64,000 nt of DNA from Caenorhabditis elegans (GCF_000002985.6 NC_003283.11:4836001-4900000); one strand, 5' to 3'; shown: positions 1-10,870, numbered from the stretch's first letter. Made by a program: numbers and translations. The notes: generated by a model not told the origin, from the letters alone.

Positions 1-36
1 CTATGAATTTTGTTTTGTGTGTCAAGTAGAGAATCC

Positions 37-3000
37 TCAACATTTATCACAACTAGCTTTACAATTCTCATTCATCCATTTCATTTGTTCCTTCATCTTG
101 CAATAGCCATGCAGAGCCCACGTGCCGCAGTGCACATTCTGATCGTCACATCCCGGACGGCAGTACATTTTTTTGAGCAACCGGATGTCGCCGCGGGTCA
201 GTTTGGCTCGTTGACCCAGTTTCGGGGTGTTCTCCTGTGGATTCACCAACGGGATCATCGTCGGCTTGTTGGGGTCCTTGGCGCCGAGATATGCGTTATA
301 GTGCATTATAGAGTCGTAGGCGTACTTGGTACCGTAGGATGTGTACAGTTTCGCGTCGGATATCGCAAATGTGTCATAGTGTTGGGGGTCGATGTTTGAC
401 CAGTCGATCTGGAAATTTTGAAATTTTTTAAAAATCGGCTGGGTCTCGTCGCGAACAAGAGGCAATTTTTGGAATTCTTGCTTAAAGGCGCATGGGTTCA
501 TTAGGATGGGTCTCACCACGAAAAATGTTATGGTAGCACTTTTTTGAGTTTTTTGGCGGGCATTTTTATTCATTTTATTATTATGGGCACTTAGAGAAGC
601 ACAATCGAGGTGCCGGCGCGCTCTACGGTCAAACTAAAATTCCCCGCCCCCAAAAGTTGGGTCTCGTTAGGAATTGCCATTTTAATTTCTTTTCTTCCAG
701 ATTTCATCGGTTTTTCAATATTTTTTTCGTATATTTTCGTTAAGTTTTCAGTTGTTTTTAATTATTTAACTGATGAAAATTTTATTTGAAATTTGATAAA
801 TGAATTTTTTTTGCATTATTTCGACATTAAAGTCAACAAAACAACGGAAAAAATAGTAAAAAATTCGAAATATTATTGAAAAAAGTTGAAGTTACGGTTT
901 TACCTAACGAGACCCAACTCCTGGGGGCGGACAGTTTTCACTTGGCCGTGGAGCGCGCTTGCTCCTCAATTTTCAAAATGCGCGTTTTTCTGCGTCTCCA
1001 AAATGAAATGAACAGTATAGGATTCAGCCATTAATTTTTTCGTGGCGAGACCCATCCGATTGAGCCCGTGCGCCTTTGAGAAAATGTTTTTAAAATTTCG
1101 TGATATTACATTATAAAAGGTGCGGTGGGTCTTGTCACGAAAAATTCTTGAAACTCAAAGACGGTCACATTTTCTAAATGGCCGAGAAAAAAAAACTAGG
1201 CCGCACGTGATGCCAGGCTGTCCCATTACAGTTTGATCTACCACAAATGCGGGAATTTTCTGCCCAACGGAATGCGACGTCAGCACGTTCTTAACCATGC
1301 GAAATCAGTTGAGAACTCTGCGTCTCTTCTCCCGCATTTTTTGTAGATCTACGTAGATCAAGCCGAAATGAGACACTCTGACATCACGTGGCCGTGGAAC
1401 TGTTGAGGATTTTTTTCTAGGCCACGGCATAAAAACTGCAAATAAAGTTAAAAACCTTGATATACTTATCCCTGTCGAGTCTCAAGTGTTGGTGACTGAC
1501 GCCCAACGCGTGCATTGTTTCGTGCATTGCAACTCCTCGATTCTGAAAGTTTTCGATCGAATTTGCATTATCTTTCCACGTGGTGTCAAAGTGTCCCATT
1601 TCGGCGTGATCTACTAAAAACGCAAGAATTTCAAAGAAGATTCTCCGCATTTTTTGTAGATCACACCAAAATGGGACAGTTTGACACCACGTGTTTTCCC
1701 CCAAAAAATGAAGAAGAAACCGTACATCCCCACACTGGAAGCTCAAGTAAATCGGGTTGGCCGGATCGGTCCGTCCCACGTAGGATAGACCGCAGCTGAA
1801 AAGGAAGTGACGTCACACTTAGATTCTCTAGTCAACTTACAAGGTCGTGCTATCAACTTTCATATAATTCAAGTGATATCCTTTTGGCGTTGCATTGTAC
1901 CTGAATAGGATGCAGGTGTTGATTGAAATTTCGTGTAGAGCATCCCGGATGTCTTTTTTGTCGGATTCTTCTGGAAACTTGTCAGGATTTTGACGGTTTT
2001 TCTTCAAATTTGACAAAGAGTTATACCTAATGAATCATCCAAAGTATACTGAATAGGCTTCCAAATATCCCATTTCTGAACCGCACTTTCTTGGAAGAAA
2101 ACTCCGGATCTTGGAACTCGTCCACCACCACCTCCTCCTGCTCCAACATCTGCTCCACGCCCGGCCTCGCCGAGCTCATTGAGCAGGAAGTTAGCCTGAT
2201 GCTCGGTGAGCAACACATCTCTGTCGAAGACTCCATTGTCAGCTGGAACGATCTGAAGCAAACTTGAATTTTCTTCAAACTGCCAGAAGGTATACTTACA
2301 ATATGCGACAAATTTGCTCTTTTGAGCAATGCCTGTTTCACTTGCTGAGTTCTGTCGAATCGGAGGTTCACCTTGTCATGAGCCGGAGCAGCTTTACCGC
2401 CAACCGCTTGATCGAAGGCGAGCATCTGAAAGATTAAAGCTTGCCAGGTTAGCGGTTCCATGGCAGACGGCTTAAAACCTGCCTACCTCACGCCTGCCTC
2501 TCGCCTCTTTTTAGCAATTTAGCGCTTCAGTACGCTTACGACCAGGCAGGCAAACGTAGGGTGGAAGCCCTAGACTAGGTAATTACCTTTGTCAATAGCT
2601 CCTGCTTTGCCTGTGTGTTCTGAGGAGACTGCTGATCGCACTTGAATGATCTGCATGAATCGTGAATCTCGTTTCTCTGTTGGGAACTGAGTTGTCCAAA
2701 TTGTGACTGAAGACTCTTGATGAATCCAACCAGTTCGCTGTTTAGTCCAGCCAACGGGTCATGGATGTTTAGGCTGTAATATTGATCAGTCAGAAAGTAA
2801 AGTAGGTAGGCATGCAGGCATAAGGCACAATTTTAAACTCCGGCAAATCGGCAAACCAGCATCTTGCCGATTTGCCGAATTTGCCGGAAATTATCGGCAA
2901 ATTGTGGATTTGCAAACTTTTTTGAAATTTCAGAATTTCAGTTGTTTGCAAATTGTTTGCATCCTATGAATGGTCCTACATCTATTTTCAAAAGTAAGCA

Positions 3001-3919
3001 AATTCTATGAAAATATCTAAAGTGAACGGGAAAATTTTTTTTTTTCAAAAAGGCACAGTTTTAAGTGTTTCAGTCTTATAAAAAAATCCGTCTATACATT
3101 TCCGGCAAATCTGATATCTGGCAAACGGTAAATCGGCAAATCGGCAAGTTGCCGGAATTCAAAATTTCCGGCAAATCCGCAAACCGGCGATTTGTCCATT
3201 TTCCGAATTTGTTGACTAAAAACCCCTGACTTACACATCGATTTCAAAAAGGAGATTTTTTAACGTTAATAAAATATTTTCAAACAGACAGTTTTCTAAT
3301 AACTCTTCACATTTGAAACTTACGTAGGAACTCGTGGAAGAAGATCTCCCGCGTTGTAGATAATAGTGTTGATAATAGTCGGAACATCAGTAAACTGTGG
3401 AAGTTGTCCTCGCTGACATTTTGGATGACCCGGATATCTCCTGCAGAAATGCCGGGCTCGCCGTCCCCACTCCATGGATGATGGTCGGGGTCCTCGAGAG
3501 ATTCCCTATAAAAGGTTCAATAAAATTGTTTAGTTTTTTTCTGTGAGAAACGTTGAATTTCTCGTAAACTGTTCTGATAATTTTGCTGTGAATAACCTAC
3601 TCTTAAATCTCCAATAACATCAGCATCGTTTAGACCCATTTCTTGACCAACATTTGCAGCAATATTCCCAATCAAGTGGCCGAGGTCTACACCGCCACGA
3701 GGGTCTCCCCCGAAGCCGTCAGGTCCACGATGAAACCCTCCAGGTCCTCTATTAAAACCATCGGGTCCCCCTCTAAACCTTCCATTCTGAAAACCTGAAA
3801 AAATTGCAATAAAAAGTGTTAGCCGACAAAAATGCGAAATTGGAACACAAACCTGCTAATAACTCTGGCAAAAGCTGTGCATATACAAATGGAAAAACAA
3901 CAAAAAGTAGAAATATCAT
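37..3919 (-). CDS. nas-9: Astacin zinc metalloprotease with C-terminal ShK domain (NAS-9)
   Basis: Secreted zinc endopeptidase of the nematode astacin family. Ten exons read by eye: 3853-3919, 3601-3794, 3324-3505, 2587-2773, 2300-2425, 2027-2252, 1841-1970, 1726-1795, 1456-1542, 37-408, giving about 546 aa. Residues 1-15 form a signal peptide. Residues 23-87 are Gly/Arg/Phe/Pro-rich. A long pro-region follows, and the catalytic domain starts near residue 315. The zinc motif HETMHALGVSH spans 401-411 and the Met-turn SIMHY spans 456-460. A six-cysteine ShK domain occupies about 510-546. The Met at 3919 was chosen because it opens directly on a signal peptide; an in-frame ATG at 3970 would add 17 residues. 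The zinc ligands and catalytic Glu are intact, so it should be active after pro-peptide removal. The gene name is from memory (nas-9, C37H5.9). The intron 409-1455 and the small intron 1543-1725 are filled with inverted repeats. Confidence 0.88.
616..958. repeat. Long imperfect inverted repeat (hairpin element) in nas-9 intron
   Basis: Left arm 616-672 and right arm 903-958 are inverted copies sharing GCGCGCTC at the outer end and a GGGTCTCGTTAGG block at the inner end, about 80% identical by eye. They flank about 230 bp of AT-rich DNA. It looks like a non-autonomous foldback or MITE-type element. No coding capacity is seen. Confidence 0.7.
1199..1393. repeat. Palindromic MITE-like repeat, copy 1
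   Basis: The termini GGCCGCACGTGATGCCAGG and its near-complement CTGACATCACGTGGCC form terminal inverted repeats. The inner halves carry GATCTAC with AAATGCGGG on one side and CCCGCATTTTTTGTAGATC on the other. The same sequence family recurs at 1577-1693 and as a half copy at 9514-9545. Confidence 0.7.
1577..1693. repeat. Palindromic MITE-like repeat, copy 2, filling a nas-9 intron
   Basis: The arms begin CACGTGGTGTCAAAGTGTCC and end with its near-exact complement GGACAGTTTGACACCACGTG. Together they account for 117 of the 183 bp of the intron 1543-1725. Same family as 1199-1393. Confidence 0.75.
2460..2570. repeat. AGGCAGGCA/TGCCTGCC interspersed repeat
   Basis: Short stretch rich in CCTGCCTACCTCACGCCTGCC and the reverse motif CAGGCAGGCAAACGTAGG, inside a nas-9 intron. 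The same low-complexity family recurs at 15180-15370, 15740-15905, 16885-17060, 17980-18030, 22785-22870, 34545-34665, 40380-40430 and 43680-43790. Confidence 0.6.
2830..3205. repeat. CCGGCAAAT palindromic dispersed repeat, copy 1
   Basis: Dense CGGCAAATCGGCAAA and TTTGCCGATTTGCCGG motifs flank a conserved core that includes AAAGTAAGCAAATTCTATG. The same architecture and core recur at 42150-42670 and 56150-56520, so this is a real dispersed family. Fragments lie at 11080-11180 and 27290-27430. Located in a nas-9 intron. Confidence 0.75.
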
Positions 3920-3970
3920 GAAGAATTGAACAGAATGATGAATTGCGCGAATTGATGAACTGATTCTCAA

Positions 3971-4620
3971 AAAAAAGGAGACTGATTGATAGTCATGCCG
4001 TCACTTTTCTGTTTCGGTTACTCGTTTCTTTTAGATTTTCTTTGTTTTTGGCAAATGGAGTGGGCAAAGATCAATGGAACAAGTGATTGGTTAAACGGTT
4101 TGTTTTGTGTTTTTAATGGAAAATTGAACTAAAATAGTGTGTAGTAGAAGGCAGAAAGTGTGGATTTCATTTGTGAAAATTTTAATATTAAAGTTGATCT
4201 TTCTAATGTACATAATTAAGATGATCAAATACAGTATTTACCCTAACACCGGAGTTTACGCCAAATTGCAGAAAATAGTCGGTAAGTTAACATATGGCAG
4301 GGCAGGCACGTATGCCTGAAGATGTACCTACTAATCATGGTGTAGTTGAGCTAAAACCTTCTCACCCAATTTCAAACACATTTATACTTTTGGGTAAGTG
4401 CGCAGGCCTATTTTGCTACGTGGCAGTTTGGAAATTTGCCCGAAAGTTATCTACATAAAACATTTTCAACAATTTTTTTTTTTGATTTGATAAGAGCGAG
4501 CGAGTTTTTACACCGTAGATTCCTGAAATTCTGCTCATACACTGTCTTTTTTGTAGTCCTTGCATGTTTAATTATTTTTTCCTGAAACCTGGATATAGAA
4601 GATCAAAATTAAACTTTTTT
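3971..4620. other. Intergenic: nas-9 5' flank
   Basis: AT-rich spacer between the nas-9 start and the 3' end of the first CWP gene. It should hold the nas-9 promoter. I see no convincing gene or repeat; the 60-codon ORF at 4137-4319 has no recognisable features. Confidence 0.5.
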
Positions 4621-4666
4621 GTTAACAGGTTTATTCCACATTTGAAATATTTTCACAGAATCACAA

Positions 4667-5265
4667 TTAGAATTTCTTAGAGGCGAGAAGGCTCATGCCG
4701 ATGAATGGAACCATTGGGTAAGTGAAGACCTCGTCAAGTCCTTCTGGAGCCTTATCCGCTTCGTCGTCATGCACAAACTCTCCCCAGTCGTATCCCAATG
4801 CACGATACTCCTCTAAAGCTTTTGGCAAAAATGCTTTCGGCTGAAATAAATATATATTAAAATCTATATAATTTTTTTTGTGGTTTTTGGCCTAAATTTG
4901 GTAAAGCTTAGGCAAGACTTAGGCAAGTTTTACCTAGGTTTGTCTAGGACCTAGGAGTATGGCATTGTGCCAAAACTAAGATTGGCCAAATTTTTGAAAC
5001 AAGGTCTAAACTTTGGCATGAAGCCTTTTCAGCAGAATAAATAGTTTAAATGCTACTCTAAGTTACCTGTGCCTCATAGCATTCGGAGACCTCTGGCTTG
5101 CGTGGTGGTTCGAGTGGTTCGCAAGAGTCATCGAATTTGAATGGGCCGGAGTCCTGGAATCTTTGTATTAGCTAAAACTTTTGCTAGGAAATATCTTACC
5201 ATATAACTGGCTCCAACAGTTGCGCAGGCAAAACCAAGGAGAAGAATTGAAGTCTTTGAGATCAT
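4667..5265 (-). CDS. Small secreted CWP-family protein (cwp-1 or cwp-2 candidate)
   Basis: Three exons, 5200-5265, 5067-5153 and 4667-4840, encode about 108 aa: a signal peptide (MISKTSILLLGFACATVGA), an acidic middle with two cysteines (DDSCEPLEPP, SECYEAQ), and a conserved C-terminal block ending PFIGMSLLASKKF. It is the tandem paralogue of the gene at 5984-6567, with identical exon layout and over 80% protein identity by eye. From memory, cosmid C37H5 carries cwp-1, cwp-2 and cwp-3, genes co-expressed with the polycystins lov-1 and pkd-2 in male-specific ciliated neurons. The identification rests on that memory plus the neighbours nas-9, cwp-3 and abhd-5; I cannot say which of the pair is cwp-1. 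The molecular function is unknown. Confidence 0.8.
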
Positions 5266-5283
5266 TTTCGAAAGCTATTCGTT

Positions 5284-5483
5284 CAAAATTGAAGTTAAAA
5301 TGAATCCGGCAGGATTGCTCCGATGCTTGGGCGGAGCTTGTAACCACGCATCACCATGGTTTCATTTGGTTACGGCAACGTTTTATTCGGAAAATGATGA
5401 GATTTTGATGAGCCCGATGAAAAGCCATTATTACCGTATAAAACGTCTCCGTATCCATGTACGTAACCATGACTCTTCTTAGC
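5284..5483. promoter_or_regulatory. Duplicated CWP upstream block, copy A
   Basis: About 200 bp upstream of the first CWP gene is roughly 85% identical to 6590-6790, at the same distance from the start codon. It contains the X-box-like sequence ATCACCATGGTTTC at 5350-5363, about 85 bp upstream of the ATG. The rest of the gap to 5983 shows no supported gene. Confidence 0.55.
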
Positions 5484-5983
5484 TACCCGCTCCGTTTGGC
5501 TCATCAGTTTGGCACATCATCAATCCATCAAGCCAAACTAGGCAGTCTTCGATGATGGCCTAGTAATTGCAATAAAACCTTTTACCCTAGTGTATATTTT
5601 TGCAGGGACACCTATGTTTGGTAATTGACCAGGTCGTATTTTCTGCGTGGCCGCTTAAAAAATTGGTGGCCGAGCTTTTAGTGTTTTATAATAATGGTAA
5701 CTCTGAAACTTCCTCAAAATTATATAGAAGTGAATTTTTAATAAAACCGTATACTTGGTTTTATTTTATTTGTTGCGGCCGCATACCAAAGTGGCACATG
5801 GGTAATTGTTTTGTTTCAAAAGACACCATGGCTTCCTGAATTTCTGCTCATACCCTTACGTTTCAAATAGACTTTGCAAGTTCATCCCTTTTTTCCTAAA
5901 AACCTGAAAATAAAAAAAATAAAAAACTGTACGTTTTTGTTAACAGATTTATTCCCCCCTGAAATAAGTTCACAGATTCACAA

Positions 5984-6567
5984 TTAAAATTTCTTGGAGG
6001 CGAGAAGGCTCATGCCGATGAATGGAACCATTGGGTAGGTGAAGACCTCGTCAAGTCCTTCTGGAGCTTGATCCGCTTTGTCGTCATGCACAAACTCTCC
6101 CCAGTCGTATCCCATTGCACGATATTCCTCGAGAGTTTTTGGCAAACTAGTGGAAGGCTGAAAGCGAAAAAATATTGGGTTTGTTGGTTTTTAGGTGTAG
6201 TACTTCTATATGCAGAATTTTTTTTTCAAGGGTTTGGGAATCGAATAGAAATTGTAAGTAAGTACAGAAGTTCTAGAAATTATTCAAAACACCCTATCTT
6301 TTCTAATTTGGCAATTAACTAACAAGAAATTCGAAAAAAATGAGAAATCTAATTCTCAGTAAATTCTACCGTACCTCATAGCATTTTGCGACTTCTGGCT
6401 TGCGTGGTTCTTCAAGTGGTTCGCAACTGTCATCGAATTTGAAAATAGCGGATTCCTAAAGTTGTTGTATTACAGAAAATTATTGCTTGATAAGTGCTTA
6501 CTATGTAATTGGCGCCAACAGCAGCGCAGGCAAAGCCAAGGAGAAGAATTGAAGTCTTTGAGATCAT
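5984..6567 (-). CDS. Small secreted CWP-family protein, tandem paralogue (cwp-1 or cwp-2 candidate)
   Basis: Three exons, 6502-6567, 6375-6455 and 5984-6157, encode about 106 aa. The signal peptide (MISKTSILLLGFACAAVGA) is nearly identical to its neighbour. The second exon is two codons shorter because it ends at CYE instead of CYEAQ. The C-terminal block GYDWGEFVHDD through LLASKKF is almost invariant. The gene is divergent from cwp-3, with start codons only 268 bp apart, so the two probably share regulatory DNA. Known biology of cwp genes (male-specific sensory neurons, co-expression with polycystins) is recalled, not shown by the sequence. Confidence 0.8.
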
Positions 6568-6589
6568 TTTCGAAAGCTATCTGTTGGAA

Positions 6590-6790
6590 ATTGAAGTTAC
6601 AATGAATCCGGCAGGATTGCTCCGATGTTCGGGCGGAGCGTGTAACCATGCATCACCATGGTTACATTTGGATACGACAACGTTTTATTCGGAAAATGAT
6701 GACATTTTGATGAGCTCCATCAAAAAGCAATTTTTCCCATACAAAACGTCTCCGTATCCAAGTACGTAACCATGCTACAGGCTCCGCTCC
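6590..6790. promoter_or_regulatory. Shared divergent promoter with X-box-like site, copy B
   Basis: Lies between the second CWP gene (minus, start 6567) and cwp-3 (plus, start 6836). Nearly the same sequence stands upstream of the other paralogue (5284-5483). ATCACCATGGTTAC at 6652-6665 matches 13 of 14 positions of the RFX/DAF-19 X-box consensus RYYNYYATRRNRAC. Whether it is used is inference. Confidence 0.5.
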
Positions 6791-6835
6791 GTTTGGCGCA
6801 TGTAATTTTTATTTGTAGCATTTAATTTTTCTAAA

Positions 6836-7845
6836 ATGATCTTGAAGCCAGCTTTTCTCTTTGCTAGCGTACTTGCTGTAACTGCGGAAGAGATAATCGT
6901 GAGTTACAAACTAAGTAGTGAAATTTGAAAACTAACAACACTTTTTGCTCACTTAAGTTTCATGCGTAGGTTAGTGATTAGATTTGAGTTTATAGACTTA
7001 CAATTAAAGTTTTTATTTAAAAAAAATGAGCATTGAAGACAATTTTTCACAATTTTTTGTTTTTTTTTTCAGAAGTCAGATGCATACCGTTCCAACTCCG
7101 ATTGCTCTTTGGGAAAGAAGAAGCATGGCGTAAAACTTAGTGGTACTCACAATCAGCTCGACAAGGTAATAGTTGAGCCAAAATTAAGATAATCCAAGAA
7201 AATGTTACAGTATCAAGAATTAGGATGATTTATAATCACAATATAGAAGTTCTTCCAATTATAAATTAAATTTCAGGACTCGACAATGACCGATATTTTA
7301 GACTCCGTGACACGTGGTGACTGCAATCTCCAGAAGACGACTTCTGAGGTTAGTATTATTTTTCAACTGAAATTTTACCTATTGTGGGAATAAGAGGCGG
7401 ATAGATGCACGTCATTAGAAACCTGGCAAGTCACAACACGTGTACCTTTAAAGCAGACTGTAAATTCAAACTCTCGCTGATTTTGAATTTTACTTCGACT
7501 TACAACATTCTTTTTGATTATCTACTGGATTTGTTATGCTCCAAATCTCAGGATGGGACCATGACCGAGTTGCTTGAAATAATAACCTCAGGAGCACTGG
7601 ACCAAGATTCTGGTGTTATATGTGGATGTAGCAAGGTAACCGTTACTTTTCCATACAAAAATTTAAGAACCATTTTTCAGTCGAAAGCCACAAAAATCTG
7701 TTCAAAATCCAGAAAAACCCAGAAGCAGATGTTTGAGAATGACGCGATTTCCCAGAATCTTGCAGATTTGCCAGATTTACCAGTTGGAAAAGAGAAGACT
7801 GTTATTTACTACTGGAATGATTTCAATGGAGATGAAGCTGTCTGA
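6836..7845 (+). CDS. cwp-3: Secreted CWP-3-like protein
   Basis: Five exons, 6836-6898, 7073-7165, 7277-7348, 7552-7635 and 7681-7845, encode about 158 aa. There is a signal peptide (MILKPAFLFASVLAVTAEE), then a Lys/Ser-rich segment, then two similar short repeats in successive exons (DSTMTDILDSVTRGDC and DGTMTELLEIITSGAL), each followed by cysteines, then an acidic C-terminus. All exons join in frame at consensus sites. It is not obviously homologous to the two minus-strand CWP genes but is divergently arranged with one of them. The name is from recalled clone order (C37H5.4). Function unknown; recalled expression is in male-specific sensory neurons. Confidence 0.7.
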
Positions 7846-8232
7846 AAACGATCAGGATTCGTCAACAATTGATTAAAGCTTTTTTGAAATTATATACTTT
7901 TGTTGATAAACTTCAGGATTGGGGCAAGGGCAGCGTATTGTACGCATAAAAAATTCCGATTGTTTTTCAAAAGATATAAGAATTGTGGGAAATCAACAGA
8001 TGAGAAATTATATTTCAATTATATTTAAAAAACATTTATTTTCTAAAGTTTTATTTCACCCGCAGACTTTGAAACTTTTTTACATATAAAACTAATGTAA
8101 AAAAGCTGAAATACGCTGGAATAAAACAGAGACACAAATACTCAATTTAAAAAAATTGCACTTCTCGTAGAAAAATTGATGATACCGAGGACTTGCTCAG
8201 AAATATGTCTCCCTCTGAAAATTTTCAAAAGT

Positions 8233-8520
8233 ATCTACTCGGCATTTGGATCTAGCTGCTTGCACCAGTTTTGCCCAAAAAATAATAACTTAGTGCAGAA
8301 GTTGACTAAATTTGGGCAAAACTTGGGCAAAACTTTGGCAAAACTTGGATTCAGGCTGTACCAAAGGTTGACCCAAGTTTGAAACAAAGCAAAAAAAGTT
8401 TGGGCCAAAGATTGGCAGGAGTTGCGTGAAACTTGGGTTAAACTTTGGTACAGTCTGAATCCAAGTTTTACCAAAAGGGCCAAGCTTGGGCAAGAAGCTA
8501 GAGCTTAATGCCGAGTAGAT
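8233..8520. mobile_element. 288-bp palindromic MITE-like element
   Basis: The ends are a 14-bp terminal inverted repeat, ATCTACTCGGCATT and its complement. The interior is itself an imperfect palindrome built from TTGGGCAAAACTTGG-type units (for example GGATTCAGGCTGTACCAAAG against CTTTGGTACAGTCTGAATCC). It sits between cwp-3 and abhd-5.2. The overlapping ORFs seen inside on both strands are a by-product of the palindrome. No clear target-site duplication can be read beyond the TIR. Confidence 0.75.
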
Positions 8521-8948
8521 TCGTGAGATTCAAATCCACAAATGAAAAGCTATACAATATTTCACTTGGTGGAAATTCTTTGAACAAAAAAATAGGATAT
8601 TTTATAAATTTAAAAAATTTTTCCCGTCCCCGCCAGTTCAAGAATTTTACAGGCTCATCATAATATTTTTCAAATTCAGATAGCATGTTCCAGAAAACCG
8701 ATTTCTTATCCAAAATATTTTCGTCATCCAGTCATCCTCTCACAGGTTCACAAAACATTGTGGTCAAAGACCCCCAAACACTAGATTTCGCAATGCAGTC
8801 ACAAAACGAGATAGTGTGCAGTTTGAGAGAGCGCAGTCACATGAACACAATGTCTTATGCCCAGACTCAAATGATGGCTATCGACGAAATTCGAGCATTT
8901 CAGAGTGAAGGTCATTTACACTTAAAATATATTTCTCTAATTATTGCT

Positions 8949-10870
8949 ATGATGGCTGAGACTGCTGTTGTTACTTCGAGAAGCTGGTAAGAATTTAATT
9001 TAATTTTAATTCGTTTAAAAATAAATAAATTTAAAAAAAACATTTAAAAAAATTACGTGTTAATTTTTAAAAAAACTTCTCGCGTAAAAAACCTTTCCCT
9101 TCTGCCATTTTTCAATTCAAAAATGTCAATTTTTGAATATACTTGGTACTTATCTTGGATTCCTTCCAGGTTTCCATACTTTTCGTGTCCATCGAAAAGT
9201 CAGCGGTTAGCTGAAGCAGAAGGACGGATACTTTCAGCACTTGGCATCAAATATCTGGCTAGACTTATTCAGGTGAGATTTTTTCATTTGGTAAGCTTCA
9301 AAAATTAACCGAGAAAATTTCAGATTCCATTCAAAAACACTGAAATCAGTACGATAACTGTCAACTGTGAAAGTGAGCAGCCCATTGTGAAGGCGAAATA
9401 TCCGATTGTCTTGATTCATGGATTTGGAGCAGGAGTTGCGTTGTGGGGTTCTGCGATCAAGCGTCTTGCTCAATTTCAGACAGTTCACGCTTTTGATCTA
9501 CCAGGTAAGTGACCGCACGTGGTGTCAGAGTGCCTCATTTCGGATTGCATCGCTCCTATTAGGCGGCTTATATCTCGGGAGTCTTTAGTTTCATTCAAAA
9601 ATATTGCGTGATGAAAATGTAGAGAAATAATTTGCACGTATTTTGACAATTGGAAATTTTTTTTATAAAACCAAAAACAGCCGAGATATAAGCTGTCAAA
9701 TAAGAGCAAAGAGTTGGGGGGGGGGGGGGGGGGCATGCGATCTAGAGAAACTCCCATTTTTTCTCATTGTCGTGAGCAACTTTTCGGAATTTTCAAATAA
9801 ATTTACATTTATTTTCAAAAAGTACAAATACCTTTCTAAGTTCCTGTTTGAATTTTCGAGAAAAAAAACCAAAAGAAAATGGGATTTTTGTAAATTTTTC
9901 CAATGTTTTTCCAATCAGCCAGGATGCTCCTAAATTTCTACATACAATCTTCAATCTAGAATTGCAATAGATCTTTACTAAACAATATTAGATCTATAAA
10001 CTTCATATTCCAGGATTCGGTAGATCATCTCGCCCCAAATTCTCATCAGACCCAGAAACTGCCGAAACTGAAATGATCGACTCAATCGAACAATGGAGAG
10101 ATAAAATGAACTTGGAGAAGATGAACCTGGTTGGTCATTCATTCGGAGGATACCTAGCCACATCCTACGCTCTGAAGTATCCTAAAAGAGTCGAGAATCT
10201 CATACTTGCCGATCCTTGGGGCTTCAATGAGATGGATCCAGAATTCGCGCAAAAACTCACTAGTCGTCAGAAAAACATTTTTTGGGTCATTCAACAGTTC
10301 AATCCACTGGCGGTTCTGAGACTTGTTGGAGGATATGGTGAGTATATTTTGATTTTAATTTTCAGAATTATCAGATTAATAAATTCGTGTTTTTCCAGGA
10401 CCATCTCTCGTGAGACGTCTTCGTCCAGATCTTGCACTGAAGTACTCTGAAGACGTGTATGACTACATTTACTTGGCAAACTCCAGGGATCCAACGGGAG
10501 AAGAGGTTTTCAAGTGTTTATCGGAAAACTTGGGATGGGCTAAGCAACCAATGAGCAAGAGGTTCCACGAACTTGACAACACCGTTCCAGTCACATTTAT
10601 TCACGGAGAGCGCAGTTGGATTGACTGGAGAACAACGAGAAGATTGTTCGGAGAGCTCGAGCACGTCGAGTCACATGTAAGCTGAACTCGAAATGTTATA
10701 ACTTAAAACCAATTTTTTCTCAGATCATGGACAGTGCTGGTCATCATGTCTACGCAGATGATGCCGACAAATTTGTGCAACTCGTGATAGGATCTTTAAA
10801 GGACGGGAAGACGGGAGAGCTGGTGCCAGAGGAAGTGAACTTGGAAGAAGAAATCGTGACACCGATTTAG
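8949..10870 (+). CDS. abhd-5.2: ABHD5/CGI-58-like alpha/beta hydrolase
   Basis: Six exons, 8949-8986, 9170-9272, 9324-9504, 10014-10337, 10399-10676 and 10724-10870, encode about 356 aa. Alpha/beta hydrolase fold: oxyanion motif HGFGAG, nucleophile elbow GHSFGG with Ser150, and the catalytic-His motif GHHVYAD with His315 near the end. The family includes vertebrate CGI-58, an activator of ATGL lipase at lipid droplets, and ABHD4. Vertebrate ABHD5 has Asn at the nucleophile position, but here Ser is kept, as in ABHD4. The short N-terminus has one Trp (SWFPYF), resembling the lipid-droplet anchor region. The start was chosen because the paralogue begins at the same place. A tandem paralogue follows 0.9 kb downstream. 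Intron 3 carries an 18-G tract. The symbol follows recalled clone order (C37H5.3). Confidence 0.85.
9716..9733 (+). repeat. G18 homopolymer tract
   Basis: Eighteen consecutive G residues within intron 3 of the first ABHD5-like gene. Such tracts can form G-quadruplexes and are known hotspots for deletion in C. elegans lacking the DOG-1/FANCJ helicase. Confidence 0.95.

Noticed and set aside
10-399. Plus-strand 129-codon ORF at the window start
   Set aside because: Antisense to the last exon of nas-9, which has conserved astacin and ShK residues; no domain on the plus strand.
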